A stretch of 64,000 nt of DNA from Bradyrhizobium paxllaeri. GTDB lineage: Bacteria; Pseudomonadota; Alphaproteobacteria; Rhizobiales; Xanthobacteraceae. The notes below the pieces were generated by a model. It was not told the DNA's origin. It saw only the letters and a list, made by a program, of their open reading frames with translations, and ran no database searches. Positions 16,835-26,753 of this stretch are shown here, piece by piece. The position numbers and the translations under genes are program-made. Position 1 is the stretch's first letter, and each line of letters opens with the position of its first letter. The DNA is taken from contig NZ_CP042968.1 of the NCBI RefSeq assembly GCF_001693515.2, forward strand, positions 6,138,001-6,202,000. The letters run 5' to 3'.

Positions 16835-17920
16835 ATGACGAATGAACATTCGCGGCGGCGCGTGGCGCTCATCACGGGGGCGACCGGGCAGGACGGCGCC
16901 TATCTCGCCGAATATCTGCTCGGCCTCGGCTATGAAGTCCACGGCATCAAGCGGCGGTCGTCCTCGTTCAACACCGCCCGCATCGATCACCTCTACCAGG
17001 ACCCGCATTCCCGCAACGTGCCGTTCCTGCTGCACTACGGCGACATGACCGACTCGACCAACCTGATCCGGCTGATGCAGCAGATCAGGCCGACCGAGAT
17101 CTACAACCTCGCCGCCCAGAGCCATGTCGGCGTCAGCTTCGAAAGCCCGGAATACACCGCCAATGCCGACGCCATCGGCGTGCTGCGGCTACTGGAAGCG
17201 ATCCGCATTCTCGGCATGGAGAAGGAGACACGGTTCTATCAGGCCTCGACCTCCGAACTCTACGGCCTGGTCCAGGAAGTGCCGCAGAAGGAGACCACGC
17301 CGTTCTACCCGCGCTCGCCCTACGGCGTCGCCAAGCTGTACGGCTACTGGATCACGGTGAATTACCGCGAGGCCTATGGCATGTTTGCCTCGAACGGCAT
17401 CCTGTTCAACCATGAGAGCCCGATCCGCGGCGAGACCTTCGTCACCCGCAAGATCACCCGCAGCGTCGCCCGCATCGAGGTCGGTCTCGAAGACACGCTC
17501 TATCTCGGCAATCTCGACGCCAAGCGCGACTGGGGCCATGCCCGGGATTATATCGAGGGCATGCACAAAATCCTGCAGGCGGACGTGGCAGACGACTTCG
17601 TGCTGGCGACCGGCGAGACCCGGTCGGTGCGCGAATTCGTCGAGGTGGCGTTTGCCGAAGTCGGCCGCCGCATCGAGTGGCGCGGCCAGGGCGTCGACGA
17701 GACCGGCGTCGACGCAAAATCCGGCAAGACCATTTTGCGCATCGATCCCGTCTATTTCCGGCCGACCGAGGTCGATCTTCTGGTCGGCGACGCCAGCAAG
17801 GCGCGGGACAGGCTCGGCTGGAAGCCCAAAACCTCCTTTGCGCAACTGGTCAAGGAGATGGTCGCGAGCGATCTCGCAGAAGCCCGGCGGGAGGTCGCCA
17901 ATGGCAAGCCTGCCGTTTGA
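16835..17920 (+). CDS. gmd: GDP-mannose 4,6-dehydratase
   Basis: 361 aa, full length. Short-chain dehydrogenase fold with the NADP-binding [16 protein letters not shown] near the N-terminus, the family-specific [34 protein letters not shown], and the active-site QASTSELYG with [12 protein letters not shown] (Tyr-x-x-x-Lys). It converts GDP-mannose to GDP-4-keto-6-deoxymannose, the precursor of GDP-fucose, GDP-rhamnose or GDP-perosamine. Ribosome site GAGG lies 6 bases before the ATG. It overlaps the next gene (fcl) by 20 bases, so the two enzymes are made together and the product is GDP-L-fucose. Confidence 0.97.
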   Translation: MTNEHSRRRVALITGATGQDGAYLAEYLLGLGYEVHGIKRRSSSFNTARIDHLYQDPHSRNVPFLLHYGDMTDSTNLIRLMQQIRPTEIYNLAAQSHVGVSFESPEYTANADAIGVLRLLEAIRILGMEKETRFYQASTSELYGLVQEVPQKETTPFYPRSPYGVAKLYGYWITVNYREAYGMFASNGILFNHESPIRGETFVTRKITRSVARIEVGLEDTLYLGNLDAKRDWGHARDYIEGMHKILQADVADDFVLATGETRSVREFVEVAFAEVGRRIEWRGQGVDETGVDAKSGKTILRIDPVYFRPTEVDLLVGDASKARDRLGWKPKTSFAQLVKEMVASDLAEARREVANGKPAV

Positions 17921-18848
17921 GCTGAAAGGCAAGACCGTCTACGTCGCCGGCCATCGCGGCATGGTCGGCGCGGCGCTGGTGCGCCGGCTGGCTGCGGAAC
18001 ACGTCGAACTCCTGACCGCGACCCGAAGCGAAGTCGATCTGCGCGATCAGGCTGCAGTGAACCAGTGGTTCGCCGCCAAACGTCCGCAGGTGGTGTTTCT
18101 GGCGGCGGCCAAGGTCGGCGGCATCGTCGCCAACAACACGCTGCGCGCCGAATTCCTCTACGACAATCTGGCGATCGCGGCGAACGTGATCCACGCGGCG
18201 CATGTCCATGGCGCCGCGAAGCTGATGTTCCTGGGCTCGTCCTGCATCTATCCCAAACTGGCGCCGCAGCCGCTGCGCGAGGATTGCATGCTGACGGGGC
18301 CGCTGGAATCGACCAACGAGCCCTATGCGATCGCCAAGATCGCCGGCATCAAGATGGTGGAGGCCTATCGCAGCCAGTACGGCGCCGACTTCATCAACGT
18401 GATGCCGACCAACCTCTACGGACGCGGCGACAATTATCATCCCGAATACAGCCACGTCGTCGCCGCGCTGATCCGCCGCTTCCACGAGGCCAAAGTTGCC
18501 GACGCCAGGGAGGTCGTTGTTTGGGGCACCGGCACGCCGCGGCGGGAATTCCTCTATGTCGACGATCTCGCCGACGCCTGCATCCACTTGATGAAGACCT
18601 ATTCGGATAGCGAGTTGGTCAATATCGGTACCGGCGAGGACATCACCATCGCCGAGTTCGCCCGCGTGGTTGCGGCAACCGTGGGTTACACCGGCGAGAT
18701 CAGCTTCGACACCTCACGCCCCGACGGCACGCCGCGCAAGCTGCTGGATGTCAGCCGGCTGGCCAAACTCGGCTGGCGGGCCAGCACCTCCCTCGAGGAC
18801 GGCATCCGGCTCGCCTATCAGGCGTTCCTCAGCGAAAGACAACGATAG
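17901..18848 (+). CDS. fcl: GDP-L-fucose synthase
   Basis: 315 aa from the ATG at 17901, inside the 3' end of gmd, with GGGAGG six bases upstream. Extended SDR fold: [16 protein letters not shown] (NADP site), [16 protein letters not shown], and the catalytic Tyr-x-x-x-Lys in PYAIAKIAG; late [13 protein letters not shown] and a C-terminal [14 protein letters not shown] block are diagnostic. It performs the 3,5-epimerisation and 4-reduction of GDP-4-keto-6-deoxymannose to GDP-L-fucose. With gmd it implies fucose in the EPS of this locus. Expression is probably coupled to gmd. Confidence 0.97.
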   Translation: MASLPFELKGKTVYVAGHRGMVGAALVRRLAAEHVELLTATRSEVDLRDQAAVNQWFAAKRPQVVFLAAAKVGGIVANNTLRAEFLYDNLAIAANVIHAAHVHGAAKLMFLGSSCIYPKLAPQPLREDCMLTGPLESTNEPYAIAKIAGIKMVEAYRSQYGADFINVMPTNLYGRGDNYHPEYSHVVAALIRRFHEAKVADAREVVVWGTGTPRREFLYVDDLADACIHLMKTYSDSELVNIGTGEDITIAEFARVVAATVGYTGEISFDTSRPDGTPRKLLDVSRLAKLGWRASTSLEDGIRLAYQAFLSERQR

Positions 18849-18911
18849 TCATTCCGAAAGACGCGCAATCGAGCCTTACGGCCGTAAGCAGAATCGCGGT
18901 CGGATTTGAAA

Positions 18912-19727
18912 TCAATAGTAGCCGTAATACGAACCGACCGTTTCGGTCGACTTATTCACAACGACGCGGATAACAGGGGTTCGTTGCAAATGCCTTTGGC
19001 ATTCCTTGATATCGGAAACGGTCGTGTTTCCGATCCCCGCAACAAGCAACGCCGCGTCAATTCGAGGCAGAATCGAAATCACATCATCACCGAGCAGCAT
19101 CGGCGGAAGATCGAAGATGACGATACGCGACCGGAAGTCTCGCTTGATGGTCTGCAGCATCGCCCCCATCGTCTGCGAAGCCATCCATTCCGAGGAATTT
19201 GACGAGACTCCTCCGGGCAGCACGAGTATGTTGTTGGGACCCACGCTTGCCTGCACAACCGATGAGGAAAGCGGCGCGCGCCCTTCAAGCACCTCGAGAA
19301 CACCACCATGGCCGCCAATGCCCAGGTAATTTCCAACCGCCGGCCGACGCAAATCGAGGTCGACGAGCAGCACTGACCGCTCCGGCAACCGGGAAATACT
19401 CAGCGCAAGATTGCAGGCGGTAACCGTCTTTCCGCACCCCGCGGTGGGCGAAGTCACGGCCAGGAATTGCCAGCTCTTCTTATCCATCTCCTGCAGCACC
19501 TGCGTGCGCAACATGTCGTAGTAACGGCCGTTCTGACCGGAAGTGCCGTGGGCGACGATTCGGTTGGCTTCGAGATGGTCAGCGCGAAGACGGACTTCGT
19601 TGAACGGCGACTCGGCAGAGCGCTGCAGCGGCCCCTCAGCCGCGAGGGCAGATCCGCTCAAGGCTCCCGGACGGGACACCGCCTCGGCAGCGCGCGCGAG
19701 TTCCACAGCCTGCTTTATTGAATCCAC
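18912..19727 (-). CDS. BY-kinase / tyrosine autokinase cytoplasmic domain protein
   Basis: 271 aa from the GTG at 19727, with GGAG about 8 bases upstream; the longer TTG frame overlaps the previous gene. ParA/MinD-like P-loop fold: Walker A TSPTAGCGKT (about 92-101), Walker A' LLVDLDLRRP (about 120-129), and the Walker B-like IVIFDLPPML. The protein ends with a tyrosine cluster, SYYGYY, the autophosphorylated tail typical of bacterial tyrosine kinases. It starts 16 bases after the chain-length determinant, matching the two-polypeptide arrangement (CapA/CapB type) in which the membrane protein activates the kinase. It is expected to set EPS chain length through cycles of phosphorylation. Confidence 0.88.
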   Translation of the reverse strand: MDSIKQAVELARAAEAVSRPGALSGSALAAEGPLQRSAESPFNEVRLRADHLEANRIVAHGTSGQNGRYYDMLRTQVLQEMDKKSWQFLAVTSPTAGCGKTVTACNLALSISRLPERSVLLVDLDLRRPAVGNYLGIGGHGGVLEVLEGRAPLSSSVVQASVGPNNILVLPGGVSSNSSEWMASQTMGAMLQTIKRDFRSRIVIFDLPPMLLGDDVISILPRIDAALLVAGIGNTTVSDIKECQRHLQRTPVIRVVVNKSTETVGSYYGYY

Positions 19728-19743
19728 TGCGTGACTCCGCAAA

Positions 19744-21090
19744 TTATCGAAACAGCCCGACCCTGGCCTTGGCAATCATGAGGTCAAGGGGTGGAAGGAA
19801 CAGGTAGGCGGCGACCAACAATCCGATCACAGCCAGTGCAAACACTCCCAGAAAAACAAACATCCGTCGCCGCTTCGCACGTAATTCGGCTGCCGTCGAG
19901 ATGTAGGGAATTGAGACAATCAATTTGCCATCGACCACTGACAGAAGGTCGTTGCTTCTGCGGATTCCCTTGTCCAAGATTTCGACGAGGAATGTCAGCC
20001 CTGCCCCGCCGCCAAACGCGACCGCGAACGCCAGCGCAAGGACTTTCAGCCGATTGGGCTTGACCGGATCTTGCGGAGCCGTCGGCTGCTCGATGATTTC
20101 GAGCTTTTCGGACTGCTGGTCCTTTTCAAGATTCTCGCCGAGCCGCGCGGCGGCCAGTTTTGCCGAGGCGGCATCGAGGTTTTTCTGCAGGCTTTCCTGC
20201 TGGGCGACCATGACCTCGAGACTGGCCGCCGTTGCAGCGTCGTTCGAAGGTGCCGGCGCCGAAGCCACCTTTTCCAGGGCCTCGATCTGTTTCTTCAGAG
20301 ACACAATCGCAGGGTGCCGCTCTGAATAGAGGGCGCCCTTCTGGATCAAATCAGCCTTCAGCTGCGTAAGCGTGGTCGGCTGCTCGGAGCCGGCTGATGA
20401 AGCGGGCTTGCCCTGCGTGAGGCGCAACTGGGCGATCTTGGCGTCAAGCGCCGAGTTCTCGGCCTGAAGTCTCTGCACCTCTCGCGCCAGGAACTTCGTC
20501 GTATCAGTAGCGCGGCTGGTTCGATCGCGAAGATCCTCGTTCAGGATCCGCGTCATCAACTCGTTGGCGACCTGGGCTGCCACCGCAGCATTGCCGTATT
20601 CGAAGCCGACCGAGAAAACGATGGTGGGATTCTCCATCGAGGCGCGTGTCCGCTGCTTGAAGTCCAGTTGAAGGTCGACCGGCGCGATTTTCGTGTGTTT
20701 CTTGACTTCAGCGACGAGTTCGGTCGGCGACATCAGCGTGCGCTTTTCCGGGAACAGTTTGAATTTGTCGGCGATCGCGATGAGATTATCTCGCGTCATC
20801 GTCCGCTGCTGAATAGCCTGGATTCGCTCCTGCGCAGCGCTGGTGACCGTAGGCCGGACCAGTTCGGATGGAATCTGCTGCGACTGAACGAGGATCCGTC
20901 CTTCGGAGAGATAGGTGGGTGGCCACAGCAAAGCCGCCGCGGCGCCCACAGCCAGGATCGTGACGAATGGCAGTACGAAATAAGCCCAGCGGCGCTTGAA
21001 CACTTCCCAGTAGAAGGCAGGCTGCAACAGATAACTGCGGTCCTCTTGCAGCGGCTGGAAATCGTCCTCAAATTCAACTTTCTGCAGCAT
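19744..21090 (-). CDS. Polysaccharide chain-length determinant (Wzz/GumC type)
   Basis: 448 aa from the ATG at 21090; a TTG 11 codons upstream is also open. First membrane helix at about residues 40-60, then the Wzz domain (PTYLSEGRILVQSQQIPSEL). A long periplasmic coiled-coil region follows (REVQRLQAENSALDAKIAQL, and later EVMVAQQESLQKNLDAASAK). The second helix is preceded by the proline-rich PTAPQDPVKPNR that marks the family, and a third helix lies near the C-terminus. It polymerises around the export site and fixes EPS length with the tyrosine kinase encoded next. Similar to exosortase-locus (XrtA-type) members, though it has an extra C-terminal helix. Confidence 0.88.
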   Translation of the reverse strand: MLQKVEFEDDFQPLQEDRSYLLQPAFYWEVFKRRWAYFVLPFVTILAVGAAAALLWPPTYLSEGRILVQSQQIPSELVRPTVTSAAQERIQAIQQRTMTRDNLIAIADKFKLFPEKRTLMSPTELVAEVKKHTKIAPVDLQLDFKQRTRASMENPTIVFSVGFEYGNAAVAAQVANELMTRILNEDLRDRTSRATDTTKFLAREVQRLQAENSALDAKIAQLRLTQGKPASSAGSEQPTTLTQLKADLIQKGALYSERHPAIVSLKKQIEALEKVASAPAPSNDAATAASLEVMVAQQESLQKNLDAASAKLAAARLGENLEKDQQSEKLEIIEQPTAPQDPVKPNRLKVLALAFAVAFGGGAGLTFLVEILDKGIRRSNDLLSVVDGKLIVSIPYISTAAELRAKRRRMFVFLGVFALAVIGLLVAAYLFLPPLDLMIAKARVGLFR

Positions 21091-21358
21091 GTCTCGTCCG
21101 AGCGTCTGTTTGCGAGCCTGCAAGGTTAACAGTGCCGCGGAATGATCAGCGGATCGCTCCGACGCGAGACCTTAGCATCGATCTTGCAGGGATTTAATGA
21201 ATAGTTGTTCAGCAAAGGTACTTTTAAAATTCAATCTTAATGGTTCCACGGCTGCGGCGTCGGCGAGTTTACGTAGATCGGAGAAATGGGTCGAGAGTAG
21301 CAGGGGGAATCCTGCAAATTGCGCTATAAGAGGTCTGTGGCCGGGCTAAGGAAGTTCA

Positions 21359-22195
21359 ATGTACGAGGCATTTTATCAGCTGCGGGAGAAACCTTTTTCA
21401 ATTCTTCCCGACCCCGACCTGATTTACTGGGGCAAGATGCATTCCATGGCGTTCACGATGCTGGAGTTCGGCGTCATGAACAACGCCGGCTTCACTGTCA
21501 TTACCGGTGAAATCGGTTCCGGCAAGACTACCTTGGTCAGGCATCTGCTCAAGAAAGTCAGCCCGGCGATCACCATCGGCCTGATCTCCAACTCCCCTCA
21601 GGGCCGGCAGGAATTGCTGCAATGGATCCTGATGTCGTTAGGGCAATCCTTCGAAGGGGATTATCCAAATCTTTTCAAAAAGTTACAAGATTTTCTGTAT
21701 GGCCAGTTCGCCAACGGAAGACGGACCATATTGATCATTGACGAGGCACAAAATCTCGAGCCGGAAGCGCTCGAACATTTGCGCATGATTTCCAATATCA
21801 ACGCGGACAAGTTCCAGATTTTGCAGCTGATTCTGGTCGGCCAGCCCCAGCTCCGCGACCTGCTGCTGGCGCCGAAGCTGCATCAGTTCGCACAGCGGAT
21901 TTCCTCGGATTTCCATCTGCGCCCGCTCGATGACCGGGAGGTCGCTAACTATATCGCATTTCGGCTCCAGGCGGTGGGCGCCCGCCGTCCGTTGTTCACC
22001 CAGGAGGCTTGTTCACTGATAGCCTCCGCGAGCGGCGGCATACCCCGGATGATCAACGTTTTGTGCGACACGGCGCTGGTGTATGGCTTCGCCAATGACC
22101 AGCGGGTTATTTCGGATCACATTGTGCGGGACGTTATTGCAGACAAGCAACAGTATAGCATTTTTCCGGTAAAAAAGTTCTCGCGGGTTCCCTAA
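21359..22195 (+). CDS. ExeA-like AAA ATPase of the PEP-CTERM/EPS locus
   Basis: 278 aa. Begins MYEAFYQLREKPFSILPDPD, the usual start of the ExeA/GspA-like 'XrtA-associated ATPase' group. Walker A is GEIGSGKTT (about 50-58), Walker B ILIIDEAQNL (about 124-133), followed by a sensor-like LVGQPQLRDLL and a C-terminal lid with GGIPRMINVLCD. Genes of this type recur beside exosortases in EPS loci; they are cytoplasmic, possibly membrane-associated, and their job is not settled. AGGAAG sits 5 bases before the ATG. Divergent from the chain-length operon and first of a plus-strand set with the exporter and barrel genes. Confidence 0.88.
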   Translation: MYEAFYQLREKPFSILPDPDLIYWGKMHSMAFTMLEFGVMNNAGFTVITGEIGSGKTTLVRHLLKKVSPAITIGLISNSPQGRQELLQWILMSLGQSFEGDYPNLFKKLQDFLYGQFANGRRTILIIDEAQNLEPEALEHLRMISNINADKFQILQLILVGQPQLRDLLLAPKLHQFAQRISSDFHLRPLDDREVANYIAFRLQAVGARRPLFTQEACSLIASASGGIPRMINVLCDTALVYGFANDQRVISDHIVRDVIADKQQYSIFPVKKFSRVP

Positions 22196-22318
22196 GTCCT
22201 TGTATCCCATTAATTTCCGCCGTGGCTAAATAATGGCCGCGTGCTTGGAAACAATCCCTTCACGACGGCCTAAATGTCTTTGTCTACGGGCTTTTTGCCG
22301 ATGGTTAGGGGGAATGAA

Positions 22319-22903
22319 ATGCGAATCCTGCTGGCACTGCTTTTTGTTGCCTTTCTGACCCCGGGGGCAAACGCGCAGACCCTGAAATCAGGCGACAGCC
22401 TGAGCATTACGGTCTTGCAGGACCCGAAGCTCGACCGGACGGTCGTTGTCGACCCCTCCGGTGAAATCGCATTTCCCCTCGCCGGCCATATCCGGGCACG
22501 CGGGCTGACGCCATTGGCGCTCGAAAACATTCTCAAGAACAAGCTGAAGAACAACTACAAGGACGACAATCTCGACGTCACGGTCGCCGTCATAGCCGCG
22601 CCCAAGGAGATCCCCGAGGACGACCTCAAGCCGAAAGTTTTCATCACCGGCGAGATCATCAAGCCGGGCTCTTATGTCGTCAGGCAGAAGACCACCCTGA
22701 TGCAGGCGATTGCCCTTGCCGGCGGCATCGGCCCCTTTGCAGCGAAGAATCGCATCCAGGTAAGGCGCAAGGGCCCCGGCGGAGACGAAACAATTTTCAT
22801 GTTTAACTATAGAGCTTACGAAGCTGGTGACGATCTGGAAGGCAATATCACCTTGCGGGCCGGCGACGTCATCATGGTTCCGGAACGACGCTTGTTTGAG
22901 TGA
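22319..22903 (+). CDS. Polysaccharide export protein (Wza/GumB-like)
   Basis: 194 aa from the ATG at 22319, preceded by GGGGG; the 15 codons upstream do not look like signal sequence. Signal peptide residues 1-19 (ends ANA), no lipobox. A polysaccharide-export domain follows (LKSGDSLSITVLQDPKLDRT, then VDPSGEIAFPLAGHI). A SLBB-like domain comes next (VFITGEIIKPGSYVVRQKTT, then AIALAGGIGPFA), ending RAGDVIMVPE. These proteins form the periplasmic/outer-membrane channel for EPS. It is short compared with Wza (~380 aa), lacking the extra SLBB repeat and C-terminal barrel helix, so it likely pairs with the separate barrel protein encoded 29 bases downstream. Confidence 0.9.
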   Translation: MRILLALLFVAFLTPGANAQTLKSGDSLSITVLQDPKLDRTVVVDPSGEIAFPLAGHIRARGLTPLALENILKNKLKNNYKDDNLDVTVAVIAAPKEIPEDDLKPKVFITGEIIKPGSYVVRQKTTLMQAIALAGGIGPFAAKNRIQVRRKGPGGDETIFMFNYRAYEAGDDLEGNITLRAGDVIMVPERRLFE

Positions 22904-22932
22904 CCTGACGTTCGGCGGGGGCGAGAAGCAAC

Positions 22933-24171
22933 GTGAAGAGAACTGCCATAGCAGTCTCGGTATGCTTTGGCATGGCGCCGTCCGTGGCATTTGCGTTCGA
23001 CTGGTCCATCAAGGCCAGCGAGACCGAAACGGTCGAACTGAATAGCAATCAGTTTTTGCGTAACTCGCCGGCGGGATCGTTGGGCTCCTACACGACGCTC
23101 AATACCGACGCGGAGGCGCGCACGCCCACATCCAAGTTCAATTTCAGGGGCGACGGCACTTACAAGAAGTATTGGGGCCCAGGCGCGGCCGGCACCGCAT
23201 CGGAATTCTTGAACTATGGATTCAGCGCACGCTACGAGCAGAGGGAGAAGACCAGATTCGATCGGGAGTACGTCGAGGCAAGCTGGAGACAGCAGAGTAC
23301 TGCTCTCGCGCTGTTAAATGATCTCGGCGTTTCCGTGCCGACTTCAGGTTTCATCGATCGGCTCACGGCGACCGGCGGCGTCGATCGTTCGATTACCGCA
23401 ATTGACACGGTGTCGTTGCTCGCGACGTCCAGCCGCACGAGCTACGAGCCGTCGAGCGGCGGCACGCCCTTTACAGACACGCTTGTGCGCGGCAATTGGC
23501 GACGCGCGCTAAGTTCGGTCACGGCGATCAACGTGTCCTCCGAATACGAACTGCTCGAGTACGGCAACTCATTCAATACCCAGGTTCAGATTTTTCGTGA
23601 CCAGGTGGGATTCGACGCCACGTTATCGGCAGTGCTTTCCTTTCGCGCCAATGCCGGCGTGGCTTATCTGGTAACCGATCGAGGCGTTTCGACTTCTTCA
23701 TTCGGAGGCGTGACGTCCGCCACGCCCGTATCGAGCTCCCTGGTCGATTGGATCGGTGACGCCGTCCTCACCTATCGAATGCTGAAGAGTACGACCCTGT
23801 CCGTCACCGCCAGCCAGTCGGTTGGACCGAGCGTTGTCGGCTCGCTGTTCAAGCGGGATTCGGTCATTGCATCGCTGAGTCACAGCATCAATGCGCGATC
23901 CACCCTGTCGTTTTCAGCGAGCGGCAACCGGCAGATATCGACCACTACGACAGATTACGCTTCGGCGTCGGCGACTTACAGCTACAATCTGACCCGGGAA
24001 TGGCTGGCGTCGGCCACCTACCGGTACCTGCACCGGTTCGCAAGCTCCGGTACGGCTATTTTCGATCCGATTACCGGCACGCCAACGGTTTCCGGCACGG
24101 GCCCTGCGGACTCCCACAGCCTGATGTTCGTCGTGACGCACAACTGGACTGTGCTGCCGTCCGGCAATTAG
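22933..24171 (+). CDS. Outer-membrane beta-barrel protein of the EPS/PEP-CTERM locus
   Basis: 412 aa; GTG start with GAGAAG upstream. Signal peptide residues 1-21 (ends AFAF). The rest alternates short polar and aromatic strands throughout, with no cytoplasmic-type domain, and has many Ser/Thr/Tyr residues (for example LSVTASQSV, LSFSASGNRQIS, WLASATYRYLHRF). It resembles the 'PEP-CTERM system-associated outer membrane protein' family (pepcterm_hypo_1), usually a neighbour of the export and ATPase genes as here. Probably the outer-membrane pore or anchor that works with the short Wza-like protein. The C-terminal residue is not the classic Phe. Confidence 0.75.
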   Translation: MKRTAIAVSVCFGMAPSVAFAFDWSIKASETETVELNSNQFLRNSPAGSLGSYTTLNTDAEARTPTSKFNFRGDGTYKKYWGPGAAGTASEFLNYGFSARYEQREKTRFDREYVEASWRQQSTALALLNDLGVSVPTSGFIDRLTATGGVDRSITAIDTVSLLATSSRTSYEPSSGGTPFTDTLVRGNWRRALSSVTAINVSSEYELLEYGNSFNTQVQIFRDQVGFDATLSAVLSFRANAGVAYLVTDRGVSTSSFGGVTSATPVSSSLVDWIGDAVLTYRMLKSTTLSVTASQSVGPSVVGSLFKRDSVIASLSHSINARSTLSFSASGNRQISTTTTDYASASATYSYNLTREWLASATYRYLHRFASSGTAIFDPITGTPTVSGTGPADSHSLMFVVTHNWTVLPSGN

Positions 24172-24298
24172 CGCGTGACGACCTTTACGCGCATCGTCAT
24201 CCCGTTCCATCTTTTTTGGTTGAGTACCATCTCCGGGCAAACGTGGTGCGGTTGCCCGGAAGGAAACCGCTGTCAACGTTTCCGGATCATACTCCGGC
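24172..24298. repeat. Dispersed intergenic palindromic repeat, divergent copy
   Basis: Fills the gap between convergent genes. It starts CGTGACGACC and includes ATCGTCATCCCGTTCCATC, then an inverted-repeat core ending TTTCCGGATCATACTC. It aligns by eye with the copy at 61552-61652 (GATGACTTTTCTTCGAATCG start, same ATCGTCATCCCG, same TTTCCGGATCATGCTC end). The core here is different (CCGGGCAA...TTGCCCGG hairpin). Confidence 0.55.
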
Positions 24299-24302
24299 GC
24301 GT

Positions 24303-26690
24303 TCACTTCATCGCAGAACGGATGCTGTCCTTGAGCGGCGTCCCGTCCGGCTCCAGGGAAAACGCGGTCTTGAACTTCTCGGCCGCCTTTTCATTTTGTC
24401 CGGCGGCCGCGTAGCTCATCCCAAGGTGATAATGGATCGCCGCAAGATTCGGCATTGCCACCGCAGCCGCCTCAAGCGTGGCGATCGCTCCCTTGAAATC
24501 GCCGCGCTTGTACTGGGCCCATCCCCACGTATCCTGGAACTGCGGCGCGTTGGCGTTCTTGAGCTTTTCCGACAGCTCAAACGCACGTTCGAGACTTGGC
24601 TTGTCACTCCGATTGTCCAGCAGCAGGCTGGCGAGGTTATTGATCGCCACTGTTGAATTCGGCTGGTCCTGCAGAAGCGCTTCGTACTGAGATATTGCCG
24701 CGTCGTTATTTCCACGCTGAATCTGCAATCCCGCCAGGGAAAGACGGAAAGCTACATTGCCGGGCAACTCCGCGAGTCCGGCCTTGAGCACATTGTCAGC
24801 CGCATCATAGTCCTTGCTTTGAACATAGAGATCAGTCAGCGCAGTGTATCCTGCCGGCTCTTTCGGCTGCTGCTCGACTGCCTTCTTGAAGCTTTGCAGC
24901 GCCTCATCGTTTTTCTTTTCGACCAGTTTGGCCTGTCCGAGAAACACGAGAAGCTGGGCATTGGCCGGGAACTTGTTACTCATCGCCTGCAGCAGCGCTG
25001 AGGCCTTGTCTGGCTTGCCCTGTTTCACATAAGCTGAGGCAAGCGCAAGCGCCGGCTGAGGCGCGTCCGGCGCGGCCTTGTGCGCGGCCTCCAGCGCCGC
25101 GATGCTTTCCTCGATCTTGTTCTGGCCCGCGAGCGCCGCCGCGCGGATCTGCTCGGCCACCACGCGGCCTTCATCGACGCGTCCGATCGCATCCGCGATC
25201 GCCAAGGCTCCCGCCCAATTCTGCCGGCTCAATCTGACCTGCCCGAGCGATGACCAGATCTGGAGGTCGCCGGAATTGCGATTGGCGGCTTCCGTCAAAA
25301 TTTCTTCGGCGCGAGCCGCGTCACCCTTGCGCTGCAGAAACCCGACGTAGCGGAGGACGACATCGGGATTGGAGTTGGATGATTTCAGCGCGTCGGCATA
25401 CTGACGATCGGCCAACTCGCCTTTCCCGCTGCGCTCATAGGCCACTGCCAGCAACGACAGCAGATCAACCGACTTCGGTTGATCGTTGAGCGCCTCGCGC
25501 AAATCGGAAATGGCGCTGTCGAACTGGCCCTTATCGATGCTCATGGCCGCCCGCAACCGCAGCGCTCCGGTGTTTCGGCGATCCTTCGAGAGAATGTCTA
25601 CAATCAAGGGCTCCGCTGCCGTCTTGTTACCCTTGGCGACATGGATCTCCGCAAGCTTGACTTGGGCGGCGAGTTTCTTGTCGGAAGCGGCTGCCGTGTT
25701 GGCCAGCTTCTGCAAAGCCTGCACGGCGTCGTCCGTCCGATTTTGCGCAACATTCAGGTCGGCCAAAGCGATCTGGTAATCAAAGTCATTGCCCCCCGCC
25801 TTGATCCGCGCTTCCAACTCGGCTCTGCCGGTATCCGCGCCTTTCGTAGCGATCAAGAAGCGAACAAGGTCGAGCCCAAGCTTGCTATCGGTCGGATTGG
25901 CCCCGGCCCTCGCCCGGAACTCCTTCTCCGCCTCGACAAATTTTCGCTGCGCAATGAGAAATTGCAGAAGCTGAGCCTGGTAAGTCGCCTCTTGAGGATT
26001 CTGTGCGATCAGCTTGCGCAGCAGTTCTTCGGCCTTCGCCAAATCCTTCTTGCGTGCATACGCATCGATCTTCTGTAGCGTAAGGCGCGTTTCGTCCTTG
26101 CCGGCGGGGACTGAATCCAGAAGCTTCAGTGCGCCATCCAGATCGCCATCTGCGATTTTTTTCGACGCAAGCAACAAGATCGCATCGACGTTTGCCGGGT
26201 CGATCTCATACGCACGTTGAGCTTCGCGAATTGCGCCCGGATTGTCGTTCGTACGAAGGAGAATAATCGCCCGCAGGGCGTGGAGTTCCGCGTTTGGTTT
26301 GTCGCCTTCGTTGGCGGCATCTACAACCCGAAGCGCGGCTTCAGCAGCACCGCCCCCCACCATAATTCTCGCGAGCTTCAACCGCGCGTTCAGATCGTTC
26401 GGATCGAGTTCGACGACACGGCGCAGGTCCAAGAAGAGCGAGGTCGCCTTTGTCCGTTCGTCGATGCCCGCGAGCGCTCTCCAGACTTCGACCTTGTCGC
26501 TCTTGTACTTGACCGCCTTCAGGAGTTCCTTCCGGGCCTCGAGGTCGTCCTTCTTTTCGATAAGAGCCATTCCGCTCTCATAGTAGCTTTGCGCACGTTC
26601 TTCGGGCGATCCGCAACCTGCTACGAACGTTACGAGCAGGAGCGCAAGTCCGCGGAGAGCGAGAGAAGTCTGACCGGCTAGCTGCTTCAT
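24303..26690 (-). CDS. prsT: TPR-repeat lipoprotein, PrsT-like
   Basis: 795 aa. Lipoprotein signal with VAGC lipobox (Cys26). The entire remainder is tandem tetratricopeptide helices, around twenty units, including signature stretches such as GDLDGALKLLDSVPAGKDET, RREALNDQPKSVDLLSLL-type repeats and LDPNDLNARLKLARI. Architecture and length match the PEP-CTERM system lipoprotein PrsT. It probably scaffolds the export or polymerisation complex in the periplasm, as TPR proteins do for alginate and Pel. It is convergent with the barrel gene and 64 bases downstream of the GT26-STAS gene, so likely in one minus-strand unit with it. The family call rests on architecture and context. Confidence 0.82.
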   Translation of the reverse strand: MKQLAGQTSLALRGLALLLVTFVAGCGSPEERAQSYYESGMALIEKKDDLEARKELLKAVKYKSDKVEVWRALAGIDERTKATSLFLDLRRVVELDPNDLNARLKLARIMVGGGAAEAALRVVDAANEGDKPNAELHALRAIILLRTNDNPGAIREAQRAYEIDPANVDAILLLASKKIADGDLDGALKLLDSVPAGKDETRLTLQKIDAYARKKDLAKAEELLRKLIAQNPQEATYQAQLLQFLIAQRKFVEAEKEFRARAGANPTDSKLGLDLVRFLIATKGADTGRAELEARIKAGGNDFDYQIALADLNVAQNRTDDAVQALQKLANTAAASDKKLAAQVKLAEIHVAKGNKTAAEPLIVDILSKDRRNTGALRLRAAMSIDKGQFDSAISDLREALNDQPKSVDLLSLLAVAYERSGKGELADRQYADALKSSNSNPDVVLRYVGFLQRKGDAARAEEILTEAANRNSGDLQIWSSLGQVRLSRQNWAGALAIADAIGRVDEGRVVAEQIRAAALAGQNKIEESIAALEAAHKAAPDAPQPALALASAYVKQGKPDKASALLQAMSNKFPANAQLLVFLGQAKLVEKKNDEALQSFKKAVEQQPKEPAGYTALTDLYVQSKDYDAADNVLKAGLAELPGNVAFRLSLAGLQIQRGNNDAAISQYEALLQDQPNSTVAINNLASLLLDNRSDKPSLERAFELSEKLKNANAPQFQDTWGWAQYKRGDFKGAIATLEAAAVAMPNLAAIHYHLGMSYAAAGQNEKAAEKFKTAFSLEPDGTPLKDSIRSAMK

Positions 26691-26753
26691 GTTTGGGCCT
26701 GAATTAATACCGCACGGCTGAACGCGGCCGAATAATCGTCAGTTGCTCCGCTA

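Noticed and set aside
18875..18888. A 14-bp palindrome between fcl and the kinase gene
   Set aside because: Perfect but loopless with no T-run; chance in high-GC DNA is likely and no operator family is recognised.
22225..22250. A sigma-54-like promoter (TGGCC...CTTGG) before the Wza-like gene
   Set aside because: The -12 element lacks the GC dinucleotide at the required spacing.
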